A stretch of 27,688 bases of DNA from JBKJTP01 sp046590195. Lineage in GTDB: Bacteria; Bacteroidota; Ignavibacteria; Palsa-1295. Location of the stretch: NCBI GenBank assembly GCA_046590195.1, contig JBKJTP010000071.1, forward strand, positions 1-27,688, written 5' to 3'. Positions 7,363-15,705 of this stretch are shown piece after piece (positions within the stretch are counted from its first letter, which is position 1; each line of letters begins with the position of its first letter). Below the pieces are notes generated by a model, which was not told the origin of the DNA, did not search any database, and worked only from the letters and a program-made list of their open reading frames with translations. The position numbers were made by a program, and so were the translations under genes.

Positions 7363-8709
7363 TTACTGATTGTGTTCTTGAACAAGCCGTTTGGCCAGTT
7401 CTGTTGCATTGGTCACACAAGATCCGATCGCAACGCCGCCTCGATAATTGGAGAGCAGATGGATATTCGGATTCTTCTGCTCGAATGCTTCGATCGCCTC
7501 GATGAGCTTATAATGTCCCAGATGATATTGAGGGATCGCCTTCTGCCATCTGGTAACATGCTGAAATACGGCTGCGCCAGTGATACTGAGAGTTTCGCGG
7601 ACCTCGCGCTCAGCCGCGGCCATGAGATCCTCATTGGTCCAGTCGCGCATCTCAGGACGCTTACTGCCGCCAAGCATGACAGTCAGCAGCACCTCGTCAT
7701 TCGGAGCGCGACCCTCCCAGAGAGTTGAAGAGAAGATACAGCCGAGGATGTCACGCTTCTGATTCGATGGCACAAGATATCCGAATCCATCAAGCGGATG
7801 CGAAACATCTCTACGCTTGAATGCAAGCGAAACGACCGATACATGCGGATGCTCGATCGCTCTGAGTTGCGCCGCGAGGGGAGTGTCATAAGTGTCAATC
7901 AGATCGGCAGCGCTGTATGCTGGGCTTCCAATGATAATGCGCTTGGCATCAATGTTCGGGCCCACAAGATGGTACCCACCATCAATCATCTGAATTCTTG
8001 TAACGGCATTTCCCTCAACCACTGCACCTTCTAGCACATTCTTGAGCGCAGCGATCAAAGTGTGAAGGCCATTCTTGAACGAGAATATGCCTTTATTTGG
8101 CTTAGGCTTTACAGATTGTGGAGTGCCACGCTTACTCTTGATCGTGCCTTTGATCAACGAGCCATACTGCTGCTCAAACTCCCACATCTTCGGGAATGAG
8201 CTGCGAACGCTAAGCTTCGTGGTATCTCCAGCATAGATCCCAGTGATGACTGGGTCGATCAGATTATCCGCAAACCACGGGGATATGCGCCGGGATACGA
8301 AATCACGAATACTTTCATCAGGCTTGCTTGTAGGAGGGACGAACGGTTCACGCAGGACCTTCAGCTTTTCGCTGAAGGGTATCAGCTGTGTCGTGATCGC
8401 CGCCGGAGGCGATGATGGGGTAGGGATCAACGCGCCATCCCGATACAGATACCGCTTCTTTGCTAATGGACTCGATTCAATGAGTTGATCTTCTAAATTA
8501 AGATCAGCAATTAGCTGAAGCAGATCCGGACTATTGCCACGCAGAGAATTCGGTCCGGCTTCCAAAAGATAGGGCCCATGCTTCTGCGATTGCATCGCAC
8601 CGCCCGCACGTCCCGCATCAATGATCGCGATCTTCAGTCCTGCGCGGTTGAGGTAAAAGCCACACGTGAGGCCGCTAATACCTGCGCCGATGATCGCAAT
8701 GTCGAACAT
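7363..8709 (-). CDS. hemG: HemY-type FAD-dependent protoporphyrinogen/coproporphyrinogen oxidase
   Basis: The 448-residue flavoprotein starts with the dinucleotide-binding motif IIGAGISGLTCGFYLNRAG (about 6-24) and has EAGPNSLRGNSPDL (about 51-64) and a C-terminal NYRGGVAIGSCV flavin-contact segment. These are typical of the HemY/PPOX family. With hemF and hemH in the same operon, it most likely oxidises protoporphyrinogen IX to protoporphyrin IX using oxygen. The alternative, coproporphyrinogen oxidation in a coproporphyrin-dependent branch, is less likely because there is no hemQ here and hemF is present. Its start overlaps the stop of the upstream phosphatase gene by one base (TGATG). The name hemY is used for this type in some annotations. 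Confidence 0.93.
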   Translation of the reverse strand: MFDIAIIGAGISGLTCGFYLNRAGLKIAIIDAGRAGGAMQSQKHGPYLLEAGPNSLRGNSPDLLQLIADLNLEDQLIESSPLAKKRYLYRDGALIPTPSSPPAAITTQLIPFSEKLKVLREPFVPPTSKPDESIRDFVSRRISPWFADNLIDPVITGIYAGDTTKLSVRSSFPKMWEFEQQYGSLIKGTIKSKRGTPQSVKPKPNKGIFSFKNGLHTLIAALKNVLEGAVVEGNAVTRIQMIDGGYHLVGPNIDAKRIIIGSPAYSAADLIDTYDTPLAAQLRAIEHPHVSVVSLAFKRRDVSHPLDGFGYLVPSNQKRDILGCIFSSTLWEGRAPNDEVLLTVMLGGSKRPEMRDWTNEDLMAAAEREVRETLSITGAAVFQHVTRWQKAIPQYHLGHYKLIEAIEAFEQKNPNIHLLSNYRGGVAIGSCVTNATELAKRLVQEHNQ

Positions 8710-9482
8710 CAGATCGTTGATTCTGTGATCATCGTCATGCCAAGCAACTGATCGAAGAGCTGGCTATTGGATGACAGGAGAGAGCCGCCGCGGATCGATC
8801 GGTTACCGTTGAAGTCAGCGAATTGTCCGCCGGCTTCTTCCATGATCACGCCCATCGGCGCCGCGTCCCAGATCTCCATCTTCGGATCGAACATCGCTTC
8901 TGCGCGGCCTGTCGCAACGAGTATGTGTCCGTAGCAATCACCCCATGTACGAAAAAGCTTGACACCCGAGAATATCTCGAGATGACGTTCGTGACCAATG
9001 ATATTGCGAAGCCGATAGTCGTCTGTAGTCAGGAACGTCGCTTCTTCAAACTTGCTAACATTCGACACCTGGCATTTGCTGCCGTTCCAAAAGCAGCCTT
9101 CGCCGCGTCCAGCGATGACTAGTTCATTGAGTGCGGGCATGAATACAGCGCCCTGAATCACATCGCCATCTTCTTCGAGCGCGATCATCGTGCCATACAT
9201 CGGCACGCCCGTTATGAAAGTCTTGGTACCATCGAGCGGATCGAGGATCCATGTTCGCGCATTCGATCCTTTCTTCTCGCCATACTCTTCGCCGATGATC
9301 GAATCGTCAGGGAAGTACTTCTCGAGTTGCTCTCGGATGAATGACTCCGACTCGCGGTCAGCCTGAGTGACAGGGGTGGCGTTGTTCTTCTGATCGACCT
9401 TCGCCGTGTTGTTATTAAAATACTTCAGCGTGATCGCACCGGCTGCGCGGATCGTCTCTTCAAGAAAACTCAGGTTGTTCAT
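8709..9482 (-). CDS. inositol-monophosphatase-family phosphatase, HisN-like
   Basis: The 257-residue enzyme belongs to the Mg-dependent, lithium-sensitive phosphatase family. The metal ligands are present: Glu65 in GEEYG, Asp81 and Asp84 in WILDPLDGTKTF, and Asp206 in IWDAAP. The stretches TKTFITGVPMYG (86-97) and TWGDCYGHILVATGRAEAMF (179-198) resemble histidinol-phosphatase HisN more than inositol phosphatase or CysQ. HisN dephosphorylates L-histidinol phosphate, but substrate assignment in this family from sequence is unsafe. It overlaps hemH by four bases (ATGA) and hemG by one (TGATG), so it is translated within the heme operon although no heme step needs a phosphatase. No other histidine biosynthesis gene lies nearby except a divergent HisA relative about 17 kb away. 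Confidence 0.9.
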   Translation of the reverse strand: MNNLSFLEETIRAAGAITLKYFNNNTAKVDQKNNATPVTQADRESESFIREQLEKYFPDDSIIGEEYGEKKGSNARTWILDPLDGTKTFITGVPMYGTMIALEEDGDVIQGAVFMPALNELVIAGRGEGCFWNGSKCQVSNVSKFEEATFLTTDDYRLRNIIGHERHLEIFSGVKLFRTWGDCYGHILVATGRAEAMFDPKMEIWDAAPMGVIMEEAGGQFADFNGNRSIRGGSLLSSNSQLFDQLLGMTMITESTI

Positions 9483-10507
9483 GCAGGTATTGCCTTTTCG
9501 ATTATGGCGATCTCGGGTACTGCGTGCAAGTGCTTGATCTCCGCAAGCGCAAGATCGGCGAGTGCCTTGATGAACGTAGGGGAAGCGTTGAGCCCCTCCA
9601 TCACGACATAATTCTTGATGCCGTTCGCCATGCCGTTGTGCCGCTCTTCGATGTCGAGCTCATGCAAGGTCTCGATGTGATCGCTCACGAATGCGATCGG
9701 CACGATCAAAAGATCAGTAATGCCTTTCTGTCCAAGCTCGGTGATCGTCTTCGTCGTGGCTGGCTCCAGCCATTTCTTCGGACCCACCTTGCTTTGATAC
9801 GAAAGCATGTACGGCAGATCGTATCCGCGAAGCTTCATCATTGCTTCCATCGTCTCCTGAATGTGATAGGAGTAAGGGTCGCCGGCTTGTACCATATCGA
9901 GTGGAGTGCCGTGCGCAGAAAAGAGAACCTGCACTTTTGAGCGATCCGGAAACTTCGCCAGCGCTTGATCCATGCGCTCATTCATCCCCTGCAGGTACTG
10001 TGGATCGCGATGATAGTACATGATGCGCCGCTCGTAAAAGCGCGCACCCATTTGCTTCATCACTCGATCCCACTCATTGTAGCTCGATCCAGCGTTCGTC
10101 TTCGAGTACTGAGCGTAGAGCGGAATATGCACCACTTCAGTAACGCCTTCAGCCATCAATCGGCCAACGATCTCCTTCGCGAACGGACGCCAATAGCGCA
10201 TCGTAAGATACACCTTTACGTTCTCCTCTGGATGATGTCGATTGAAGTAGGTCTGTAGCGCCATCATCTGCTCACACGTCTTCTCAACGATCGGAGACTT
10301 GCCGCCGATCTCTGCGTACTTCAGTGATACAGACTTCGAGCGAGTCTTCGAAATGATAGTCGCGAGGGCCTTCTGAAATGTCGGACCGAAGGGAAGCTCG
10401 ATGATATCGGGGTCGTTGAACAGATTAAAGAGGAAGGGCTGCACGGCCTTGAGCGAGTCCGGTCCGCCGAACTGCTGCAATACGACCGCGATCTTCCTCT
10501 TACTCAT
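9479..10507 (-). CDS. hemH: ferrochelatase
   Basis: HemH inserts ferrous iron into protoporphyrin IX, the last step to protoheme. The 342-residue protein has the opening VVLQQFGGPDSLKAVQPFL (8-26), the catalytic histidine in LFSAHGTPLDMV (His199) and the conserved acidic partner in FVSDHIETLHELDIE (Glu279). The mid-region MRYWRPF (103-109) and SYQSKVGPKKWLEP (236-249) are also characteristic. No C-terminal cysteine cluster for an iron-sulfur centre is seen. The length fits soluble bacterial ferrochelatases. Its ATG overlaps the hemF stop (ATGA). Confidence 0.96.
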   Translation of the reverse strand: MSKRKIAVVLQQFGGPDSLKAVQPFLFNLFNDPDIIELPFGPTFQKALATIISKTRSKSVSLKYAEIGGKSPIVEKTCEQMMALQTYFNRHHPEENVKVYLTMRYWRPFAKEIVGRLMAEGVTEVVHIPLYAQYSKTNAGSSYNEWDRVMKQMGARFYERRIMYYHRDPQYLQGMNERMDQALAKFPDRSKVQVLFSAHGTPLDMVQAGDPYSYHIQETMEAMMKLRGYDLPYMLSYQSKVGPKKWLEPATTKTITELGQKGITDLLIVPIAFVSDHIETLHELDIEERHNGMANGIKNYVVMEGLNASPTFIKALADLALAEIKHLHAVPEIAIIEKAIPA

Positions 10508-11418
10508 AGTGCTAATTTAGCCCAGTCGCGTGGCTGTTTCAATACTTCCCATAGATCATGCTCAGGCGTGCCTGGCGCGGGTTTCATATCGTACTCCCAA
10601 CGCGCAAGGGTTGGCAGCGACATCAGAATGCTTTCGATGCGACCACCAGTCTCGAGACCGAAGCGAGTACCGCGATCGTAAACGAGATTGAACTCGACAT
10701 ACCGTCCGCGGCGCAAGAGCTGCCAGCGCTTCTCGTCATCATTGTACGAATCTTTCCGATGGCGCTCAACGATCGGTACATAAGCCGGCAAAAATGCGCG
10801 GCTCACATCCTGCACGAAAGCAAAGATCTCTTCGCGTTCTCGTTCGGTGCCTTTCAGGTGATCGAAGAAAATGCCACCGATGCCCCGCGATTCGCCACGA
10901 TGCTTGATCTGAAAGTACTCGTCGCACCACTGCTTGAATCGAGGGTAATAGAGCGGGTCGTGCTTATCGCAGGCGGTCTTGAAGGTCGTGTGGAAGTGCA
11001 TCGCATCTTCCTCGTCGAGATAGTATGGCGTCAGATCAGCGCCGCCGCCAAACCATGCGTCGCCATCCGATTGCTCGAAGTAACGGAAGTTTGCATGCAC
11101 CGTCGGGATCTTCGGAGAATGCGGATGCAAGACCAACGACACACCGCATGCGAAGAAGGAGAGTGCTTCGCCACCCGACTTCAGCATATCCGGAGCTTCA
11201 CCATAGACAGATGAGAAATTCACGCCAGCCTTCTCGAAGACATCGCCATCGGTGAGCACACGCGATCTTCCACCGCCACCACCGGGACGTTCCCACGTAT
11301 CCTGAAAGAACTTCGTGCCACTGCCATCGAGCACCTGGAGGGTGTTCGTGATCTCGTCCTGCAGTTGCTTGAAGTATTCTTCGGCCCGCGACTTAAGCGA
11401 GTACTTTGTCAGCTCCAT
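10504..11418 (-). CDS. hemF: oxygen-dependent coproporphyrinogen III oxidase
   Basis: HemF converts coproporphyrinogen III to protoporphyrinogen IX by two oxygen-dependent decarboxylations. The 304-residue protein has the family motifs WERPGGGGGRSRVL (42-55), the VLHPHSPKIPTVHANFRYFE block, the GGGADLTPYYL block, HRGESRGIGGIFFDHL and YVEFNLVYDRGTRFGL near the C-terminus. The enzyme works as a soluble dimer. Its presence, rather than an anaerobic HemN, points to heme synthesis under aerobic conditions. It starts 17 bases after hemE. Confidence 0.97.
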   Translation of the reverse strand: MELTKYSLKSRAEEYFKQLQDEITNTLQVLDGSGTKFFQDTWERPGGGGGRSRVLTDGDVFEKAGVNFSSVYGEAPDMLKSGGEALSFFACGVSLVLHPHSPKIPTVHANFRYFEQSDGDAWFGGGADLTPYYLDEEDAMHFHTTFKTACDKHDPLYYPRFKQWCDEYFQIKHRGESRGIGGIFFDHLKGTEREREEIFAFVQDVSRAFLPAYVPIVERHRKDSYNDDEKRWQLLRRGRYVEFNLVYDRGTRFGLETGGRIESILMSLPTLARWEYDMKPAPGTPEHDLWEVLKQPRDWAKLAL

Positions 11419-11435
11419 CCTTGATATGATCGAGA

Positions 11436-12500
11436 TTAGGCTGTCTTGAAGTTATACGCGTTCTTCGCTGCTTCAACGAATGCACGCGCACGATCAGGCT
11501 GCACTTCGGGAGTGATGCCGTGGCCGAGATTGAAGATGTGCCCTACAGGCGAACCCATGCGTTCCGCGATCTCTTCAACGCGTGCCTTGATCACGTACTC
11601 TGGTGCATAGAGCAGACCGGGATCCATGTTGCCTTGCAGCGCAACCTGATCTCCGATCAACGCCTTTGCATCGTCGATGTCGATCGTCCAGTCGAGACCA
11701 ACGACATCGCATGTCGTATTCGCTATCTCTGTCAGTGAATGATTCGCGCCCTTGCAGAACACCACGATCGGCGCGCGGCCCTGCGTGCGAGCCTTTACCT
11801 TGCGAACGATGTCGTCAATGTATTCGAGCGAGAACTCGCGGAAATCAGCAGGCGTGAGCGCACTTGCCCATGTATCGAAGATCTGCACAACATCGGCACC
11901 AGCTTCGATCTGCGCGACAAGATAATCGGTCACCGCATCAGCGATCTTGCGAAGCAGGGTATGAGAGTCCTCCACGCGGCTGAAGATCATCTCTTTCGCA
12001 TTGCGGAAGTCCTTGCTGCCTTGTCCTTCGACCATATAGGTGAAGAGTGTCCAAGGCGAACCTGAGAAGCCGATCAATGGCACGCGGCCATTGAGCTTTT
12101 CCTTTGTCATCTTCAGCGCGTCCATGACGTACTTCAGGTCATGATTCGGATTGATCTCGCGGAGATTCTTGATCTCGGAATAGAGCCTGATCGGCTTATC
12201 GAAACGAGGTCCGCCTTTGCCTTCTTCGACGAAGAGCTTCATGCCCATCGCTTCGGGGATGACGAGGATGTCTGAGAAGATGATCGCAGCGTCAACGCCT
12301 ATCAGATCGACTGGCTGCACTGTTACTTCGGAGGCAAGCTCCGGCGTTTTGCACATCGTCAGGAAGTCATACTTCGAGCGTATGGCGCGATACTCTGGAA
12401 GATAGCGGCCAGCTTGACGCATGAACCACACTGGCGCGCGTTCAACTGGCTGGCGTCGAGCGGCACGGAGAAGGAGATCGTTCTGAAGTGGAGGATTCAT
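11436..12500 (-). CDS. hemE: uroporphyrinogen III decarboxylase
   Basis: HemE removes the four acetate carboxyls of uroporphyrinogen III to give coproporphyrinogen III. The 354-residue TIM-barrel protein has the signature MRQAGRYLPEYRAIR (27-41), IIFSDILVIPEAMGM, the GFSGSPWTLFTYMVEG block, FDTWASALTP, and HIFNLGHGITPEV near the C-terminus. These include the arginine-rich substrate cleft and the catalytic aspartate in FSDIL. The length is normal. It lies 18 bases after hemD and 17 bases before hemF, in the same operon. Confidence 0.97.
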   Translation of the reverse strand: MNPPLQNDLLLRAARRQPVERAPVWFMRQAGRYLPEYRAIRSKYDFLTMCKTPELASEVTVQPVDLIGVDAAIIFSDILVIPEAMGMKLFVEEGKGGPRFDKPIRLYSEIKNLREINPNHDLKYVMDALKMTKEKLNGRVPLIGFSGSPWTLFTYMVEGQGSKDFRNAKEMIFSRVEDSHTLLRKIADAVTDYLVAQIEAGADVVQIFDTWASALTPADFREFSLEYIDDIVRKVKARTQGRAPIVVFCKGANHSLTEIANTTCDVVGLDWTIDIDDAKALIGDQVALQGNMDPGLLYAPEYVIKARVEEIAERMGSPVGHIFNLGHGITPEVQPDRARAFVEAAKNAYNFKTA

Positions 12501-12518
12501 GCGAGGAGTACGAAAGTA

Positions 12519-13322
12519 TTAGTTGAGTCGGATGTTCTTCGACTCGATATAAAGCAGAATGTCTTTTGCGAGACTTTCCTGATCGGCCTTGCGAGCAACG
12601 ATCTCGGGTCGGCGACGCAACCGCTCTTCGACTTCACGTGCTGTCGTCTCACCGATGCACGCGATTGCCGGTAGCTTTCTAAGTTCTTCAGCTGCCATTT
12701 CAGCCATCGTTGTAACGAAGAACGCGACGGAAGAAGGGGAGAAGAACGCGATCACATCGGGGCGTTGCGATTCGAAAAGATTCAGCAAGCGAGCAGAGTC
12801 GCCAAGCGATGGACCTTTCGTAACATAGAGCACAACGCGCTCAGTGATCGAGCCCATCTCCTTGAACGCATGATCAAGCTCTTCAAGCCCGATCTGCGAC
12901 TGCAAGAGTAAGATACGCTTGCCTCGAACGATCGCTGGGTCGAGCGCTGCAACAAAATTGATCCATCCTGCGGTCTGAGGAACAGGTAGCGCAGTGGTGT
13001 ACCCAAGCTCGCGAAGCCGCTCTTCGGTAGAGGTGCCGACAGTGCCGTAGTTGATCGCTTCAAGCTTCGCCTTCGGGATACCAAGCTCTTCAACTCGCTC
13101 CTGGAAGAAATCAACTGCAGTCGGACTTGTGAGAATGGTGTAATCGTACTCGCCGTCTGCCATCTTTCGGAGCGTCTCGTCCAGAACATCAATATCTCGC
13201 GGCAGCCCAAAGCGAAGCATAGGCAGTTCAAGGACTTGAACTCCGGCCTGCTTGAGGAGGCGGTTGATGGGCTGGTCGTCGCCCGAGCGGTTTTGGGGCC
13301 GAGTGAGTAAAACCGAAGGCAT
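12519..13322 (-). CDS. hemD: uroporphyrinogen III synthase
   Basis: HemD closes hydroxymethylbilane into uroporphyrinogen III with inversion of ring D. The family is poorly conserved in sequence, but the 267-residue product shows the two-lobe pattern: VLLTRPQNR at the N-terminus, YDYTILTSPTAVDFF (about 79-93), YGTVGTSTEERLRELGY, RILLLQSQIG, FFSPSSVAFF and IACIGETTAREVEERL. The location between hemC and hemE makes the call secure. A gap of 89 bases separates it from hemC, the largest gap inside the operon, and a short hairpin (13324-13337) abuts its start codon. Confidence 0.92.
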   Translation of the reverse strand: MPSVLLTRPQNRSGDDQPINRLLKQAGVQVLELPMLRFGLPRDIDVLDETLRKMADGEYDYTILTSPTAVDFFQERVEELGIPKAKLEAINYGTVGTSTEERLRELGYTTALPVPQTAGWINFVAALDPAIVRGKRILLLQSQIGLEELDHAFKEMGSITERVVLYVTKGPSLGDSARLLNLFESQRPDVIAFFSPSSVAFFVTTMAEMAAEELRKLPAIACIGETTAREVEERLRRRPEIVARKADQESLAKDILLYIESKNIRLN

Positions 13323-13323
13323 G

Positions 13324-13337
13324 AACGCTAAAGCGTT
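13324..13337 (-). promoter_or_regulatory. short hairpin abutting the hemD start codon
   Basis: AACGCT (13324-13329) and AGCGTT (13332-13337) form a perfect 6-bp palindrome around two bases, ending one base before the hemD ATG on the transcribed strand. Such a hairpin could lower initiation at hemD or process the transcript. The central GCTTTAGC (minus strand) is shared with the palindrome at 4940-4961, so it could also be a remnant of a dispersed repeat. Confidence 0.35.
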
Positions 13338-13411
13338 GAAAGATGGAGGTTTACGGCTTAGACTGAAAGTGGGTGCAGCCGCTGGATCCTGAAAAATCCC
13401 AAGGTCAAAAT

Positions 13412-14374
13412 TCAGGGAGGGCTAACAGTCTGGTCATCTTTTTGGAGCCGAAAAACCTGCTCCAATATCTCTCGAGCGCCATTATCGAGCAGGGTCTGGG
13501 CCAGTTCACGCCCGATCTTATCCGCCCCGCTGGCTAGGCCGGTATGCTCACCCTTAATGATCGAGAGGCCTTCCGGATGAGCCACGCAAGCGGTGAGTGT
13601 CAACTTATCGCCTATGACTCGCCCGAGTGCGCCAAGTGGCACCTGACAGCCGCCACCCATTTCATTGAGAAGCGCCCGCTCCGCTGTCACAGATTGTAGC
13701 GTCTCCGTATCATTGAATACTGATAGCATCTCGATCAGCTCGGCATCGTCAGCACGCGTCTCGATACCAAGCGCACCTTGACCGACAGCAGGAAGTATCC
13801 ACTCGGTCGAGATATATTCGGAGATATGCTGGGTCAGACCAAGACGAGTCACACCTGCCGAAGCCAGGATCATCCCATCCCACTCCGAGTCCATCAACTT
13901 CTTAATGCGCGTCGGTACGTTGCCGCGGATGTCAGCGATCTGAAGGTCGCCTCGGTTCTTTAGCAACTGTGCTTTGCGGCGCATGCTGCCTGTCGCAACC
14001 CACGCGTTTGTTGGAAGATTGACGAGCTTCTTACCTGGCTCGCGGCTAATAAAGACATCGCGCACATCTTCACGCTCGGGTACCATCGCGATGGTCAATC
14101 CATCGACAAGCAGAGTAGGGAGATCCTTCAAGCTATGCACTGCAAGATCGATCTCTTTGCTAAGCAGTGCGTCCTCGATCTCCTTCGTGAACGCACCTTT
14201 GCCGCCGATCACTGCGAGAGATGAGTTCTGATCGCGATCGCCTGATGTGCGAATGATCTGGATCTCGACCGAGCGATCGGGATATCGCTTCGTGATCATG
14301 TCACGAATATGATTAGCTTGCCAGAGTGCGAGATCGCTTCCGCGCGATCCAATGATAAGGGGACGTTTGGACAT
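13412..14374 (-). CDS. hemC: porphobilinogen deaminase (hydroxymethylbilane synthase)
   Basis: HemC polymerises four porphobilinogens into hydroxymethylbilane. The 320-residue protein opens IIGSRGSDLALWQAN (7-21) and has the catalytic aspartate in HSLKDLP (Asp84), the primer-binding arginines in ATGSMRRKAQ (127-136) and IRGNVPTRI (149-157), and the dipyrromethane cofactor cysteine Cys243 in MGGGCQVPLGA. Its ATG overlaps the hemA stop by one base (TAATG), so synthesis of HemA and HemC is probably coupled. Confidence 0.97.
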   Translation of the reverse strand: MSKRPLIIGSRGSDLALWQANHIRDMITKRYPDRSVEIQIIRTSGDRDQNSSLAVIGGKGAFTKEIEDALLSKEIDLAVHSLKDLPTLLVDGLTIAMVPEREDVRDVFISREPGKKLVNLPTNAWVATGSMRRKAQLLKNRGDLQIADIRGNVPTRIKKLMDSEWDGMILASAGVTRLGLTQHISEYISTEWILPAVGQGALGIETRADDAELIEMLSVFNDTETLQSVTAERALLNEMGGGCQVPLGALGRVIGDKLTLTACVAHPEGLSIIKGEHTGLASGADKIGRELAQTLLDNGAREILEQVFRLQKDDQTVSPP

Positions 14375-15705
14375 TAGTGATGATCAGAAGTTTGGTCGTC
14401 TTCGCCGGACTTTGCGTCGAGCGCGAAGAGTGAGTTGATCAGCTCGATGCGAGCGAGCAGATCGTCCATGGAATTACGTGGCTCCTTCAGCATCACCGTG
14501 GGAGTATGCAGCAAGCGATTCATCATGCGGCGCGTCATCTCATCGACGAGGGCGTGTTGCTCTGGCGCGAGCTTCGCCATGTTCCGCTCAAGCTCCTCAC
14601 GCCGTACGGTCTCGAACTTCTCACGCAACGCTTTGATCGTAGGGCCTGCTTCGAGCTTCGATTGTAGTGAGAGGAAGCTTGCCAGCTCCTCATTGATGAT
14701 GGACCTGACTTTCGGCAGTTCTTCCTTGCGGCGTTCGAGATTCTGATCGACGATCGCACGGAGATCATCGATGTCTTTCAGGAAGACGTTATCGAGCTTG
14801 CCAACCTCTGGATCGATATCGCGAGGCACGGCAATATCCAGAAGGATGATCGGCCCGTACGACTTACGCTTGCTCAGTCCGCTCTTTACCAGTTCAGGCG
14901 TAAGCACATAGCCAGGAGCAGCAGTAGAACTGATGACGATATCGCTTCGACGCAGCGCGTCTGGAAGCTCGGCAAGTGAAACTGCTTCGTCTTTCACTCG
15001 TGGCTCGCCATTGCGGACATTGCGTAGCATCTCGATGCCCTTATCAACTGTGCGGTTGCCGATGATCAGCGTACCAATGTTACGCTCGCAAAGATGTTTC
15101 GCCGCGAGTTCTGCGGTCTCGCCAGCACCAATGATCAATGCTGTGCGATCGCGAAGATCATCATACACTTTACGAGTGAATTCGACTGCAGCATAACTGA
15201 TCGTCGCAGCCCCTATGCCGATCTCTGTTTCCGTCCTCACGCGCTTAGCTACGCGGAACGCCGAGTGCGCGAGCTTGATCATGAAGCCACCGTTTGTACC
15301 CGTCTCTTCGGACTGGCGGAAGGCGTCCTTCACTTGCGAGAATATCTGCTGATCGCCGATGATCTGCGAATCGATGCCAGAGATCACCTCGAACAAATGC
15401 GTGATGGCATCACAATGCGTAAGCCGCATCAGCGAATGACGAAGCTCTTGCTCTTTGTTCGGTGGAAGTTGCTTTGCTCGAAGGAGAAAATCGATCAGAA
15501 TATCGGTTGTGATCGCTTCGTCGTTCGGACGAACGTAAAGCTCAGTACGGTTGCAGGTTGTGATCAGCAATGCATCGGGCGAGACCGCATCATGGATCTG
15601 AGTCAGCAACGCCTTGGACTCCGCTTCGGTGAGCGCCACGAGTTCGCGCAGCTCTACGGGAGCTGTGCGATGCGTGAGTGCTATGGCTACGAGTTTCTGT
15701 GGCAT
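14374..15705 (-). CDS. hemA: glutamyl-tRNA reductase
   Basis: HemA reduces glutamyl-tRNA(Glu) with NADPH to glutamate-1-semialdehyde, the committed step of the C5 heme route. From the ATG at 15703-15705 the protein has 443 residues and begins MPQKLVAIALTHRTAPVELRE, as expected. The catalytic cysteine is Cys51 in ITTCNRTELYV. NADPH-binding IIGAGETAELAAKHL and the IDSQIIGDQQIFSQVKDAF segment follow. The frame is open further upstream, but that extension would overlap the membrane-protein gene by 70 bases and is not family-like; the chosen ATG overlaps its stop by a single base (TGATG). A long helical dimerisation region ends the protein. HemA is normally the regulated point of the pathway. Confidence 0.97.
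   Translation of the reverse strand: MPQKLVAIALTHRTAPVELRELVALTEAESKALLTQIHDAVSPDALLITTCNRTELYVRPNDEAITTDILIDFLLRAKQLPPNKEQELRHSLMRLTHCDAITHLFEVISGIDSQIIGDQQIFSQVKDAFRQSEETGTNGGFMIKLAHSAFRVAKRVRTETEIGIGAATISYAAVEFTRKVYDDLRDRTALIIGAGETAELAAKHLCERNIGTLIIGNRTVDKGIEMLRNVRNGEPRVKDEAVSLAELPDALRRSDIVISSTAAPGYVLTPELVKSGLSKRKSYGPIILLDIAVPRDIDPEVGKLDNVFLKDIDDLRAIVDQNLERRKEELPKVRSIINEELASFLSLQSKLEAGPTIKALREKFETVRREELERNMAKLAPEQHALVDEMTRRMMNRLLHTPTVMLKEPRNSMDDLLARIELINSLFALDAKSGEDDQTSDHH

Noticed and set aside
6709..7728. 339-residue open frame on the plus strand
   Set aside because: It lies antisense across hemB and hemG, both with full motifs and operon context. Its composition (rich in His, Arg, Cys and Ile) is that of a shadow frame.
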